Assembly (NCBI GenBank): GCA_023663635.1
Contig: JAMPHD010000003.1
Location: 95,079 to 159,078 of the forward strand
Direction of reading: 5' to 3'
Length of the DNA stretch: 64,000 nucleotides
DNA from: Acetatifactor muris
GTDB taxonomy: Bacteria; Bacillota; Clostridia; Lachnospirales; Lachnospiraceae
Below the pieces are notes generated by a model. It saw only the letters and a list, made by a program, of their open reading frames with translations. It was not told the DNA's origin and made no database searches. How positions within the stretch are numbered: position 1 is the first letter of the stretch; every line of letters starts with the position of its first letter. Positions 1 to 9,525 of this stretch are shown piece after piece. The translations under genes and the position numbers were made by a program.

Positions 1-75
1 CTGAAGAAATTTTTCGTAGGGTAAATCCGTCTGCATTCACACTTCCTTTGCCTTCTCCAAAGCATGGGAAAGTGA

Positions 76-315
76 TCATCTGATAAAACGATACACCACA
101 AAGGCGATGACCACACCGATGATGCCGGCGATGGTGATATTGAACCGCAATCCGAATGTCAGGATTATAAAGCCCATGTCAAGCTCTATGGGATTGCTCA
201 GTCCGAAGACCTGCCCATAATTCAGAAAACTCGACGGGAAGATCTGCGCGATCACGGTTCCGAGCACAAAGCCGATCAGCACCAGCCAGATCAGCAGCCA
301 ATTTGCTTTCCTCAT
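76..315 (-). CDS. DUF4321 family small membrane protein
   Basis: A 79-residue protein with two hydrophobic segments, roughly residues 5-25 and 47-75, joined by a short polar stretch. The charged start MRKANW followed by a membrane span and the overall length match the DUF4321 family of Clostridia, whose function is unknown. It is probably an inner-membrane protein with both ends near the cytoplasmic face. It lies 221 bp downstream of the PLP enzyme gene and has its own promoter-like sequence upstream, so it is probably transcribed separately. The family call rests on length and pattern only. Confidence 0.75.
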   Translation of the reverse strand: MRKANWLLIWLVLIGFVLGTVIAQIFPSSFLNYGQVFGLSNPIELDMGFIILTFGLRFNITIAGIIGVVIAFVVYRFIR

Positions 316-362
316 GAGAATACCCCATCTTTCTTCCGTATAATGTCATTGCGCTGTCAATT

Positions 363-391
363 ATTGTAGCATAAAATATAAAAGCTGTACA
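363..391 (-). promoter_or_regulatory. Putative sigma-A promoter of the DUF4321 gene
   Basis: Read on the minus strand, a -35-like TGTACA (386-391) and a -10-like TACAAT (363-368) are separated by 17 bp. A TGC triplet directly before the -10 gives it an extended -10 character. It lies about 50 bp upstream of the start codon at 315, in AT-rich DNA. Confidence 0.45.
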
Positions 392-536
392 TAAAATTTA
401 CCAATTTTATTTCTTCTTAATCTTCCCGGTTCTGAGGAGATTCACCCGGATTTTTGCTTTTTTTACAGCATTCCCGTCCCGGGCTCTGCCGCATCGTCCC
501 ATTGCCGCATCCGCCCCGCACGCCCCGGTCCGCAGC

Positions 537-1919
537 TCATTCCAAGTTTACGATTCTCCGATTCACAAGTTCCTGCAGGGACCGCAAAATGCCGAATTTG
601 GCGTGGGGCCATGTCAGCCCGCCCTGAAAATACACCGCATAGGGCTCCTTGATGGGACCGTCCGCGGACAATTCAATGGAGGAACCCGACACGAAAGCGC
701 CCGCCGCCATGATGACCTTGGCGTCATATCCGGGCATGTCCCAAGGCTCCGGCGTGACATGGGAGTCCACCGGCGCCGCTGCCTGAATCCCCTGACAGAA
801 CGCGATCACGCCCTCGGGACTGCCGAAGGTGACCGCCTGTATGATGTCATGCCTGCTCTCGCTGCCATTAGGGATCACGTCAAATCCCAGTCTCTCATAC
901 AGATTGGCCGCAAAAATGGCGCCCTTTAACGCCGATGCCGTCACCGTGGGCGCGAGGAATATTCCCTGATAAAAGGCGGGCAGAGCTCCCAACGACGCGC
1001 CCACCTCCCTGCCGAGCCCCGGACTCGTGAGGCGATAGGCCGCATTCTCCACGCACTCCCGCCGCCCTGCGATATAACCGCCGATGGGCGCCAGACCGCC
1101 GCCCGGATTCTTGATGAGCGACCCCACCACCATATCGGCGCCCACATCGGAGGGTTCCTCGCGCTCCACAAACTCGCCATAGCAGTTGTCCACCATGCAG
1201 ATCACATCCGGTTTCACGGATCTCACAAAGGCGATCAGCTCTCCGATCCGTTTTACGGACAGCGTAGGTCTGGTCTGATATCCCTTGGAGCGCTGAATGG
1301 TCACCAGACGGGTGTGTTCGTTGATGGCGTTTCGGATCCCCTCATAGTCGAAACCGCCGTCTGCGAGAAGATCCACCTGCCTGTAGCGGATGCCGTACTC
1401 CGCAAGAGAGCCTTTGGAGGGGCGGATGCCTATGACCTCCTCCAGGGTGTCATAGGGTTTTCCCACCGGAGAGAGCAGCTCGTCCCCCGGGCGCAGATTG
1501 CTCATGAGAGCCAGCGCCAACGCATGGGTGCCGCAGGTGATCTGCGGGCGCACCAGAGCGTCCTGTGTGTGAAAGATATCCGCATAGACGGACTCCAATG
1601 TCTCCCTGCCCACATCATTATATCCATAGCCTGTGGTGCCGAGAAGACAGGCCTCACTGACCCGGTTTTTCTGCATCGCCCGCAGCACCTTGAGCTGATT
1701 GTACTCCGCCACCCGGTCGATCTCTGCAAAACGCTCCTCAAGTCCGCTCAGGATCCGCGAGCCGAAGTCATAAACAGTCTCCATAATCCCCATGGACCTG
1801 CAGAGAAGTTTTATCTCGTCATCCGTACTGTATTGTTCCGTACTGTATTGTTCCGTACTGTATTGATCCGTCATTTTCTTATCCATATATTCCCATATTC
1901 CCCTCTTAACGCAACCCAC
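537..1919 (-). CDS. Methionine gamma-lyase family protein (aluminium-resistance/YnbB type PLP enzyme)
   Basis: A PLP-dependent enzyme of the Cys/Met-metabolism fold. The middle of the protein has the cofactor-pocket aspartate in VDNCYGEF and the Schiff-base lysine in GSLIKNPGGG; TCGTHALALAL near residue 130 is the phosphate-binding part. The family is annotated as methionine gamma-lyase or aluminium-resistance protein and often sits beside miaA/mutL, as here; the true reaction is not settled. Translation from the GTG at 1919 gives 460 residues, but the ATG codons at 1886 and 1874 are at least as likely because no good ribosome-binding site precedes 1919. The N-terminus carries a three-fold YSTEQ repeat. 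It is the last gene of the miaB-mutS-mutL-miaA group, 15 bp after miaA. Confidence 0.85.
   Translation of the reverse strand: MGCVKRGIWEYMDKKMTDQYSTEQYSTEQYSTDDEIKLLCRSMGIMETVYDFGSRILSGLEERFAEIDRVAEYNQLKVLRAMQKNRVSEACLLGTTGYGYNDVGRETLESVYADIFHTQDALVRPQITCGTHALALALMSNLRPGDELLSPVGKPYDTLEEVIGIRPSKGSLAEYGIRYRQVDLLADGGFDYEGIRNAINEHTRLVTIQRSKGYQTRPTLSVKRIGELIAFVRSVKPDVICMVDNCYGEFVEREEPSDVGADMVVGSLIKNPGGGLAPIGGYIAGRRECVENAAYRLTSPGLGREVGASLGALPAFYQGIFLAPTVTASALKGAIFAANLYERLGFDVIPNGSESRHDIIQAVTFGSPEGVIAFCQGIQAAAPVDSHVTPEPWDMPGYDAKVIMAAGAFVSGSSIELSADGPIKEPYAVYFQGGLTWPHAKFGILRSLQELVNRRIVNLE
1822..1866 (-). repeat. Three tandem copies of a 15-bp unit inside the PLP enzyme gene
   Basis: Three adjacent copies of a 15-bp unit (1822-1836, 1837-1851, 1852-1866, the last differing by one base) encode YSTEQ, YSTEQ, YSTDD-like residues near the N-terminus. 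The unit is a multiple of three, so changes in copy number would lengthen or shorten the tail without shifting the frame. Confidence 0.9.
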
Positions 1920-1934
1920 AGAATTTGAAAAATC

Positions 1935-2951
1935 CTACAACAACCGTTCTCGAATATGCGCCAACATACACTCCAATATGGCGCTCTCCCGATCCTCCTC
2001 CGGAAAGTCCGGGCGGTTGAGCCGGATGACATCCCGCTCCCGTCTGAACCATGTGAGCTGTCTCTTGGCGAAATGCCTGGTCTTCTGCCTGATGCGCTCC
2101 ACCGCCTCCTCCAATGAGCAGTCCCCCTCCAGATAATCCAAAAGTTCTTTGTAGCCGAGGCCCTGCATGGCGGTCTGCCCTCTTCGGCACCCCATGGCCC
2201 GCAGACGTTCTACCTCCTCCAAAAGCCCCTGCTCCATCATGAGATCCACCCGTCTGTCAATGCGCTCATAGAGCTTATCCCGGTCATCATCCAACACAAA
2301 ATAGCAGGCATTGTATGCGTTCTCCCGCATGCGCTCCTCCTCGTTGTGTTCGGAGATGCGCCTTCCGTTCAGATGATAAAATTCCAAGGCCCGGATCACC
2401 CGTTTGACATTGCCGGGCGGAATGGCCTCCGCCGAGGGCATATCCACCGCCGCGAGCATCCGGTGCAATGTCTCGGGACCCTCTCTTGCCGCCTTTTCCT
2501 CCAACTCACGGCGAAACGCGGAATCCTCACCTTCCTCTGTATAGTTGATGTCTCTCAGCACCGCCTGGATATAAAATCCCGTTCCGCCCACAAGGATCGG
2601 CAGTCTGCCCCGGGCATAAATGCCGGCCATGGCCTCTTTACAGTATTTCTGAAAGGAGACCACATTGAAATCCTCCCACGGGTCCAAAATATCGATCAGA
2701 TGATGGGGCACGCCCTGCATCTGCTCCTGCGTGATCTTGGCGGAACCGATGTCCATGCCCCGATAGACCTGCATGGAATCCGCCGATAGGATCTCCCCGT
2801 TCACCGCCTTGGCCAGGGCGATGGACAGGGCAGTCTTCCCCGCCGCGGTCGGCCCGGTGAGAATGACAAGGGGCGGTCTCCCGTCACCGGAATGCGTTTT
2901 CTCTTTTTCCAAAATATTTGATTCCCGCACCACATATCCTCCGAACGTCAC
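1935..2951 (-). CDS. miaA: tRNA dimethylallyltransferase MiaA
   Basis: MiaA transfers a dimethylallyl group to N6 of A37 in tRNAs reading UNN codons. The P-loop GPTAAGKT is near residue 33, followed by the substrate-binding ADSMQVYRGMDIGSAK and the GGTGFYIQA motif near residue 125; the C-terminal region ends with the TRHFAKRQLTWFRR signature. The length of 338 includes about 25 extra N-terminal residues if the GTG at 2951 is used. That GTG overlaps the mutL stop (GTGA), which suggests coupling, though a later start would also fit. MiaB, further upstream in the same gene group, acts on the MiaA product. Confidence 0.96.
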   Translation of the reverse strand: MTFGGYVVRESNILEKEKTHSGDGRPPLVILTGPTAAGKTALSIALAKAVNGEILSADSMQVYRGMDIGSAKITQEQMQGVPHHLIDILDPWEDFNVVSFQKYCKEAMAGIYARGRLPILVGGTGFYIQAVLRDINYTEEGEDSAFRRELEEKAAREGPETLHRMLAAVDMPSAEAIPPGNVKRVIRALEFYHLNGRRISEHNEEERMRENAYNACYFVLDDDRDKLYERIDRRVDLMMEQGLLEEVERLRAMGCRRGQTAMQGLGYKELLDYLEGDCSLEEAVERIRQKTRHFAKRQLTWFRRERDVIRLNRPDFPEEDRESAILECMLAHIRERLL

Positions 2952-4843
2952 ACGATACGCTTGAATTTTTTGTCCATCTCATATCGGCTGACAGTGACGA
3001 TCGTAGGTCTGCCGTGGGGACAGTTGTAAGGATTGTCCAATGTCAAAAGCTCATCGATGAGCTCCCGTGCCTCCTCCACGCTCAGGCGGTTATTCCCCTT
3101 TACCGCCGCCTTGCAGGACATGGACGCGATCTTTTCCTCTATCACCTGAAAACTTCCCCGGCTGACACCCGTGTCAAGTTCATCCAATATCTCCAGAAAC
3201 AGTTCCCTCTCGCTGCATCCGTACAGATCCACCGGCACGCTGCGCAGGGCATACTCCCTGCCCCCGAAACTTTCCGTCTCAAAGCCCATTTGAGTGAATA
3301 TTTCCCTATACTCGGACAGCACCTGTTCCTCCTGCGCGGAGAGACTGACGATGACCGGCGGAGCCAGTATCTGGGAGGCTGTTTTCTTCTCCCGCATCCG
3401 GCTCATGAGCCGCTCATATTTTACTTTCTCATGAGCCGCGTGCTGATCGATGATCAACAGCTTGTCCTCAAACTGCACCATCCAATAGGTGTCAAACACC
3501 TGACCGATGATATGATACCGGCTGCGATTGTCCGCGGACAGGATCCGCTCTTCAAACAGATTCATCTGCGCGGGGACGGGCTGTTGCGCGGGTTCGGGGC
3601 CGCGTTGCGCAGATTCGGAATCGGGCTGCACGTCTCCTGCAGACTGCGCGATTTGGGGGAAATCCGTTGGGACTGTGGGCGGCGTCTGCGCTACTCCGGC
3701 AGTCCGATATGCATTTTCTTCCATCACCCGATAGCTCTCGGATCTTCGCTGCTCGAAAGGTTCCGGCGTGCGCTCTTTTTGCCGCTCCAAGCGCCTCTCC
3801 CGCTCCGCCCGCCGCTCGTCCCTTCCGTCGTCCAATCGGGCCTCCGGAATCATCTCCCGATCCCTTAAGGTGTCATGTACTCCGTCCGAGAGCATCTTGC
3901 TGAAAGTGATGCCGTCACTGAAACGCACATCCATCTTCGTGGGATGAACATTCACGTCCACCTGTCCCGGATCCATGGTGATGTGCAGCACGCACAGCGG
4001 AAACTTGTGTTGCATCAGATACTCCCTGTATCCCTCCTCCAACGCTCTGGCGATCACATTGCTCCTGATAAAACGCCCGTTGATAAAATAGATCTCGAAA
4101 TTGCGGTTGGAGCGCACCAACACGGGTTTCCCCAGATACCCCTCCACTCGGTTGCCGTTCTGCTCTATGAGGATGGGAACCAGTGAGGCGGCCACATCCC
4201 GCCCATAGATGCGGTAGATGACCTCCTTGAGATCTCCGTTTCCCGTGGTGTGAAAACGCAGTTGACTTCCCATCTGAAATTTAAAGGAAATATCCGGTCT
4301 CGAGAGAGCCAGATGCTCCATCAGATCGGCGATATGTCCGCCCTCCGTGGGCGGGAGTTTGAGAAATTTCCGGCGCACCGGCGTGTTAAAAAAGAGATTC
4401 CGCACCAGAAAAGTGGTGCCGTCCGGCGCTCCCACCTCGGAGAACTCCTTTTCCACCGCGCCCTCCAACACAAGGCGGCTGCCCGTGAGGCTCTCCTTTG
4501 TCTTGGTGATCACCTCCACCTTGGACACCGCGGCGATACTGGAGAGCGCCTCTCCGCGAAACCCCAAACTGGAGATCCCCGTCAGATCCTCCGCACAGTT
4601 GATCTTACTGGTGGCATGGCGCAGGAAGGCCTTGCGGACCTGCTCCTTGTCCATGCCGTGCCCATTGTCCGTGACGCGGATGAACTCAATGCCGCCCTCC
4701 TTGATCTCCACGGCGATGGCCGTGGCCCCGGCGTCCACCGCGTTCTCCACGAGTTCTTTCACCACGCTGGCGGGTCGCTCCACCACCTCGCCCGCAGCGA
4801 TCTTATCGATTGTCTCCGTGTCCAGTAAATGTATCTCCGGCAT
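2948..4843 (-). CDS. mutL: DNA mismatch repair protein MutL
   Basis: A 631-residue MutL. The N-terminal GHKL ATPase shows the motifs KELVENAVDAGA, DNGHGM and TSKI..LGFRGEALSSI within residues 30-105. A charged linker rich in Arg, Glu and Pro covers about residues 335-430. The C-terminal domain has the endonuclease signature DQHAAHEKVKYE and the CPHGRPT motif near the end, so this is the nicking-endonuclease type of MutL found in bacteria without MutH. It works with MutS, encoded 58 bp upstream. Confidence 0.98.
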   Translation of the reverse strand: MPEIHLLDTETIDKIAAGEVVERPASVVKELVENAVDAGATAIAVEIKEGGIEFIRVTDNGHGMDKEQVRKAFLRHATSKINCAEDLTGISSLGFRGEALSSIAAVSKVEVITKTKESLTGSRLVLEGAVEKEFSEVGAPDGTTFLVRNLFFNTPVRRKFLKLPPTEGGHIADLMEHLALSRPDISFKFQMGSQLRFHTTGNGDLKEVIYRIYGRDVAASLVPILIEQNGNRVEGYLGKPVLVRSNRNFEIYFINGRFIRSNVIARALEEGYREYLMQHKFPLCVLHITMDPGQVDVNVHPTKMDVRFSDGITFSKMLSDGVHDTLRDREMIPEARLDDGRDERRAERERRLERQKERTPEPFEQRRSESYRVMEENAYRTAGVAQTPPTVPTDFPQIAQSAGDVQPDSESAQRGPEPAQQPVPAQMNLFEERILSADNRSRYHIIGQVFDTYWMVQFEDKLLIIDQHAAHEKVKYERLMSRMREKKTASQILAPPVIVSLSAQEEQVLSEYREIFTQMGFETESFGGREYALRSVPVDLYGCSERELFLEILDELDTGVSRGSFQVIEEKIASMSCKAAVKGNNRLSVEEARELIDELLTLDNPYNCPHGRPTIVTVSRYEMDKKFKRIV

Positions 4844-4901
4844 ATCTCCTCATATTTCCTTTCATATTCCATCATTTCCACTGTCCGGGGACGGCTTTTC
4901 A

Positions 4902-7631
4902 TCACTCATTGGCATTCCAACGGTTCTTCATCTTGTTCTGCAGCCGATATAGAGTGTTTAGGGCATCCAGCGGCGTCAGCGTGGTCACCTCCACCTCCAT
5001 CAGCTCCCGCAGCACATCCTCATCCGTCACCGTGTCAAAAAGTGACATCTGTGCCATATCCATCTCGTCATAGCGGACAGCCTTCTTTCCGGCTTTCATC
5101 CCGACTTTCTTTCCGTCATTTTTGATGTCCACGGCGATGCTCTGCACCTTCTCGGTGATGTCATTGTCCGAGAGCTGCTCCACGATCTCCTTCGCCCGGT
5201 CGATCACCATATCCGGCACACCGGCCAGTTTGGCCACCTGAATGCCGTAACTCTTGTCCGCGCCGCCCTTGATGATCTTGCGCAGAAAGACGATGTCATC
5301 CCCGCACTCCTTCACGGCGATGCAGTAATTGTTCACATTGTTCATCTTGCCCTCCAGTTCCGTCAACTCGTGATAATGGGTGGCAAAGAGTGTCTTGGCT
5401 CCCAATAGTTTCCGGTTGCTGATGTGCTCGATCACCGCCCACGCGATGGAAAGGCCGTCAAAAGTGGAGGTGCCCCTCCCGATCTCGTCCAGGATCAGCA
5501 GACTGTCCGCAGTGGCATTTCTGAGAATATTGGCCACCTCGTTCATCTCCACCATAAAGGTGGACTGGCCGCTGGCCAGATCGTCCGACGCGCCCACACG
5601 GGTAAAGATCCTGTCCACAATGCCGATATTGGCAGATTTGGCCGGCACAAAGCAGCCGATCTGCGCCAAGAGCACGATCAGCGCCGACTGCCGCATATAG
5701 GTGGACTTTCCCGCCATATTGGGCCCCGTGATGATGCTGATGCAGTGATTGCCATTGTCGAGATAGGTGTCATTGGAGATGAACAGGTCGTTGGATATCA
5801 TCTGCTCCACCACGGGATGCCTGCCCTCTCTGATGTCAATGATCCCCTTTTCGTTCAATTTTGGTCTCACATAATGATTGCGTTCCGACACCAAAGACAG
5901 CGACGCAAACACATCCAGTCTCGCCACGGCCTTGGCCGTCCGCTGAATGCGCTCTATCTCCACGGATATGGAATCACGCACCTTGCAGAACAGGTCATAT
6001 TCCAATGTCTGCAGCTTGTCCTCCGCGTTCAGAATGGTATCCTCCAACTCCTTCAGACGGGTCGTGGTATAACGCTCCGCGTTGGCCAGAGTCTGTTTCC
6101 TGATATAGTCCTCCGGCACCAGATTCTTGTATGAATTGGTCACCTCAAAATAATACCCGAATACTTTATTGTATTTGATGCGGAGATTGCGGATGCCCGT
6201 GCGCTCCCTGTCCTGTTCCTCCAACTCCGCCAGCCATTGCTTGCCGTCACGCTTGGCGTTTCGCAGCATATCTATGGTCTCATCATAGCCGTCTTTGATG
6301 ATGCCGCCCTCCCTGATGGTAATGGGCGGTTCCTCCTCAATGGAATCCAAGATCAGGTGAAAGAGATCCTCCAGATCATCCATCTCCTCTCTGATCGCCA
6401 CCAGACTCTCCTTGGAAAAGTTCCCGAGCACCGTCTTTATATGGGGCAGCATCTCCAACGAGTTGCGAAAGGCGATCAGATCCCGGGGATTGGCGGTCTT
6501 GTAATTGACCTTGGACAAAAGCCTCTCCAGATCATAGATGGGATTCAGATATTCCCTGATCTCATCCCGGGACAGGCTGTCCCCGTTCAACTCCTCAATG
6601 GCGTCCAGACGTCTCTCCATATCCGCTCTGTCGATCAGGGGCTGTTCGATATAGCTGCGCAACATACGGCCGCCCATGGCCGTCCTGGTCTTGTCGAGCA
6701 CCCAGAGCAGGGAACCCCTCTTCTGTTTCTCCCGGAGCGTCTCCGTCAGCTCCAGATTGCGTCTCGTGGAACTGTCCAACAGCATATACTTACCGGTGTG
6801 ATACGGATAGATATGGGTGAAATGTTCCAGACTGTTCTTCTGGGTCTCATAGAGATATTGCAGCAGCGCTCCCGCCGCGATCGTTCCCACGGGAAACTCC
6901 TCAATGCCCAGACCGATCAGTGTATTGACCTTAAAATGTTTCAGGAGAGCCTTTCTGCATCCCTCGTCGTCAAAGAGATGGGACTCCAGGGCGTTGACCG
7001 AAATATGCAGTCTGCCGCGCAGATCCTCCACATCCGCGCCGCTCACCAGAAAAGCGTCATTGCAGATGATCTCCGAGGGCTCGTACTTCATCAGCTCATC
7101 CATGAGTTTCCTGAGATCCTCCACCTCCGTGACATAATAGTCCCCCGTGGTGACATCCGCCGCCGAGATCCCGATGCCTCCCGGCATATAGGTGATGCAC
7201 ATCAGGAAATTGTTCTTGGACTCCTCCAGGGACTGCATGTTCAGATTGGTTCCCGGAGTCACAATGCGCACAATATCCCTCTTCACCAGTCCCTTGGCCA
7301 ATTTCGGATCCTCCAACTGCTCGCAGATGGCCACCTTGTAGCCCTTGCTCACGAGTTTGGTGAGATATCCCTCCACCGCATGGTAGGGCACACCGCACAT
7401 GGGCGCCCTCTCATCCTGTCCGCAGCTCCTGCCCGTCAATGTCAGTTCCAACTCCTTGGACACCGTCAGCGCATCGTCAAAAAACATCTCATAGAAATCG
7501 CCCAGACGGTAAAATAAAATACAGTCCGGGCACTGCTTTTTGGTCTCCATATATTGTTGCATCATGGGTGTTAATTCGGGCACGGCTATGTACTCCTGTT
7601 CTTTTGAAATCCCCGCCGGATCGTGTGACAT
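4902..7631 (-). CDS. mutS: DNA mismatch repair protein MutS
   Basis: A 909-residue MutS that recognises mispairs and recruits MutL. The N-terminal mismatch-binding domain begins with TPMMQQYMETKKQCPDCILF; the conserved FYEMF phenylalanine-glutamate motif is visible. The C-terminal ABC-type ATPase shows Walker A GPNMAGKST, Walker B LILDEIGRGTSTFDG and the FATHYHEL histidine. Length and domain order are normal. It begins the mutS-mutL-miaA run; a 166-bp gap with an AT-rich TATAAT-like stretch near 7675-7680 separates it from miaB, so a promoter there is possible. Confidence 0.98.
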   Translation of the reverse strand: MSHDPAGISKEQEYIAVPELTPMMQQYMETKKQCPDCILFYRLGDFYEMFFDDALTVSKELELTLTGRSCGQDERAPMCGVPYHAVEGYLTKLVSKGYKVAICEQLEDPKLAKGLVKRDIVRIVTPGTNLNMQSLEESKNNFLMCITYMPGGIGISAADVTTGDYYVTEVEDLRKLMDELMKYEPSEIICNDAFLVSGADVEDLRGRLHISVNALESHLFDDEGCRKALLKHFKVNTLIGLGIEEFPVGTIAAGALLQYLYETQKNSLEHFTHIYPYHTGKYMLLDSSTRRNLELTETLREKQKRGSLLWVLDKTRTAMGGRMLRSYIEQPLIDRADMERRLDAIEELNGDSLSRDEIREYLNPIYDLERLLSKVNYKTANPRDLIAFRNSLEMLPHIKTVLGNFSKESLVAIREEMDDLEDLFHLILDSIEEEPPITIREGGIIKDGYDETIDMLRNAKRDGKQWLAELEEQDRERTGIRNLRIKYNKVFGYYFEVTNSYKNLVPEDYIRKQTLANAERYTTTRLKELEDTILNAEDKLQTLEYDLFCKVRDSISVEIERIQRTAKAVARLDVFASLSLVSERNHYVRPKLNEKGIIDIREGRHPVVEQMISNDLFISNDTYLDNGNHCISIITGPNMAGKSTYMRQSALIVLLAQIGCFVPAKSANIGIVDRIFTRVGASDDLASGQSTFMVEMNEVANILRNATADSLLILDEIGRGTSTFDGLSIAWAVIEHISNRKLLGAKTLFATHYHELTELEGKMNNVNNYCIAVKECGDDIVFLRKIIKGGADKSYGIQVAKLAGVPDMVIDRAKEIVEQLSDNDITEKVQSIAVDIKNDGKKVGMKAGKKAVRYDEMDMAQMSLFDTVTDEDVLRELMEVEVTTLTPLDALNTLYRLQNKMKNRWNANE

Positions 7632-7797
7632 TCTCCCTCATCGATCAATACACACAATTTGTGCGCAGTTATCATTATAATACCACAAAATATTGTATTT
7701 GTAAATCAGCCGTTACGGGTCTTTTTCACTCGCGCCGCCCCGGACCTTTTCACTTACGTCCCGCTCCGGATTTACTGCATTTTGACTCTCCGGTCGA

Positions 7798-9255
7798 TCA
7801 GCCCGGGTGAGAGTCCAAATTTTCTCCCATGTAATAAAATCCGTGGCACTCCGCCAGCCTGACGTTGACAATTTGACCGATCAGTGTTGCCGGTCCCGGA
7901 AAATGCACCAACATATTGTTGGAAAGCCGCCCGGTCACAAGCGTCGGGTCCTCCTCATTGACCTCCTCCACCAACACATCCATGATCCGTCCGCAAAAAC
8001 GTGCCGCCTGTTCCTTCGCGGTCTCCTGAACCGTTCGCAGTACTCTGTCAAAATTTTTCTTTACTTCCTCCTCGGGAACGGATTCCATGGATGCCGCAGG
8101 TGTCCCCGTCCGCTTGGAATAAATGAAAGTAAAGGCATTGTCATATCGCACCTTTCGTATGACGTCGATGGTCTCCTCCACATCCTCCGAAGTCTCCCCC
8201 GGAAAGCCCACGATGATATCCGTGGTCAGCGATATGTCGGGAATCTCCCGCCGTATCTTCTCCGCAAGAGCCACATACTGCTCTTTGGTATAACGTCTGT
8301 TCATCTTCTGCAGGATCCTCGTGGAACCCGACTGCAGGGGAAGATGCAGATGTCTGCAGATCTTGTCCGACTCTTTCATCACTTGGATCAGCTCATCTGA
8401 CAGATCCTTTGGATGGGAGGTCATAAAGCGGATCCGTTTCAGACCGTCTATCTGTACGATCTGCCGCAAAAGCTCCGCGAAAGTGACGGGTTTGGTCAGA
8501 TTTTTCCCATAGGAATTCACATTCTGTCCGAGCAGCATGACTTCCACTACGCCGTCCGCCACAAGCCGCCTGATCTCCCTTATGATCTCTTCGGGTTCTC
8601 TGCTGCGCTCCCTGCCCCGCACATAGGGCACAATACAGTAACTGCAAAAATTATTGCAGCCGAACATGATGTTAATGCCGGACTTAAACGGATATTTGCG
8701 CTCCACCGGCAGATCCTCCACGATGCTGTCCGTCTCCTCCCAAATATCCACCACCATATCCTGCCGCTCCCATGTGGCATACAGAAGTTCCGCGAATTTG
8801 TAGATATTATGTGTGCCGAATATCAGATCCACAAATCCGTAGCTCTTACGGATCTTTTCTAAAGCCGCGTTCTCCTGCATCATACATCCGCAGAGCGCTA
8901 TCTTCATCCCGGGGCGACGGCGCTTTAATCCTTTCAGCTCACCCAGTCGTCCATACACCCGTTGATTGGCATTATCCCTCACCGTGCAGGTGTTAAAGAG
9001 CACAAAATCCGCGTTTTCATCCTCCGTCATCTCATATCCGATGTTGCACAAAATGCCCGCCAGTTTCTCCGAGTCTCTGGCATTCATCTGACAGCCGAAT
9101 GTCCGGGTGCATGCCGTGGGCCGGCGCCCGGTTTTTCGTTCAAAAGCCTTCACCCGCTCCCGACACTTCGCCATATAGTAGTATTGTCTGGCGGGTTCCT
9201 CTGCCGGTGGCTGCAGGTTTAAATCTATTTTGTCTAAATCAATCTCATTATACAT
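7798..9255 (-). CDS. miaB: tRNA-2-methylthio-N6-dimethylallyladenosine synthase MiaB
   Basis: A radical SAM methylthiotransferase that adds a methylthio group to C2 of i6A37, the MiaA product. The N-terminal UPF0004 domain starts at TFGCQMNARDSE and supplies cysteines in NTCTVRDNA and CGCM for the auxiliary Fe-S cluster. The radical SAM CxxxCxxC is in CNNFCSYCIVPYVRGRERSR around residue 200. A TRAM domain closes the protein at about residues 410-475 (MDVLVEEV to NVRLAECHGF). At 485 residues it is slightly longer than usual because of a 45-residue N-terminal leader typical of clostridial members. Confidence 0.97.
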   Translation of the reverse strand: MYNEIDLDKIDLNLQPPAEEPARQYYYMAKCRERVKAFERKTGRRPTACTRTFGCQMNARDSEKLAGILCNIGYEMTEDENADFVLFNTCTVRDNANQRVYGRLGELKGLKRRRPGMKIALCGCMMQENAALEKIRKSYGFVDLIFGTHNIYKFAELLYATWERQDMVVDIWEETDSIVEDLPVERKYPFKSGINIMFGCNNFCSYCIVPYVRGRERSREPEEIIREIRRLVADGVVEVMLLGQNVNSYGKNLTKPVTFAELLRQIVQIDGLKRIRFMTSHPKDLSDELIQVMKESDKICRHLHLPLQSGSTRILQKMNRRYTKEQYVALAEKIRREIPDISLTTDIIVGFPGETSEDVEETIDVIRKVRYDNAFTFIYSKRTGTPAASMESVPEEEVKKNFDRVLRTVQETAKEQAARFCGRIMDVLVEEVNEEDPTLVTGRLSNNMLVHFPGPATLIGQIVNVRLAECHGFYYMGENLDSHPG

Positions 9256-9288
9256 TTCTTTTGGCCTTCTTCATAATCTGTCCTTCTA

Positions 9289-9501
9289 TCAATCCCAATT
9301 TATTTCCTCATGAGAAACGGTTTCACCGGTTCTGATTTCAATATCAGCATCCTCTAATTCCTTTTTTTCAGTCAAAGTTAATTTTGTAAAATCCGGATCC
9401 CATGCCAATACCAACTTCTTAATGAATTCAAGAGCAAAACTTTGTTCACTCTCTGGTAAAATTTCCATAAGATTTATTGCTTCCTTCGTTATCGCACTCA
9501 T
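9289..9501 (-). CDS. Putative antitoxin of a RelE/ParE-type toxin-antitoxin pair
   Basis: A 70-residue acidic protein rich in Glu and Asp with a predicted N-terminal helical stretch and a disordered-looking tail ending EEINWD. It follows the RelE/ParE-like toxin gene by 24 bp, so the antitoxin role is inferred from position, size and charge; no clear DNA-binding motif is visible. The local DNA is much richer in A and T than the flanking miaB and pepT genes, which suggests transfer. The order, toxin first, is the reverse of most RelBE pairs. Confidence 0.65.
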   Translation of the reverse strand: MSAITKEAINLMEILPESEQSFALEFIKKLVLAWDPDFTKLTLTEKKELEDADIEIRTGETVSHEEINWD

Positions 9502-9525
9502 GATTTACTCCTTTTCAAAATAAAT

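Noticed and set aside
1..75. Start of another minus-strand gene reading off the left end
   Set aside because: A possible GTG near position 40 follows a purine-rich stretch, but only about 13 codons are inside the window and they match nothing I recognise.
429..464. Terminator after the PLP enzyme gene
   Set aside because: An imperfect CCCGG/CCGG hairpin is followed by T runs only on the plus strand, where no gene ends.
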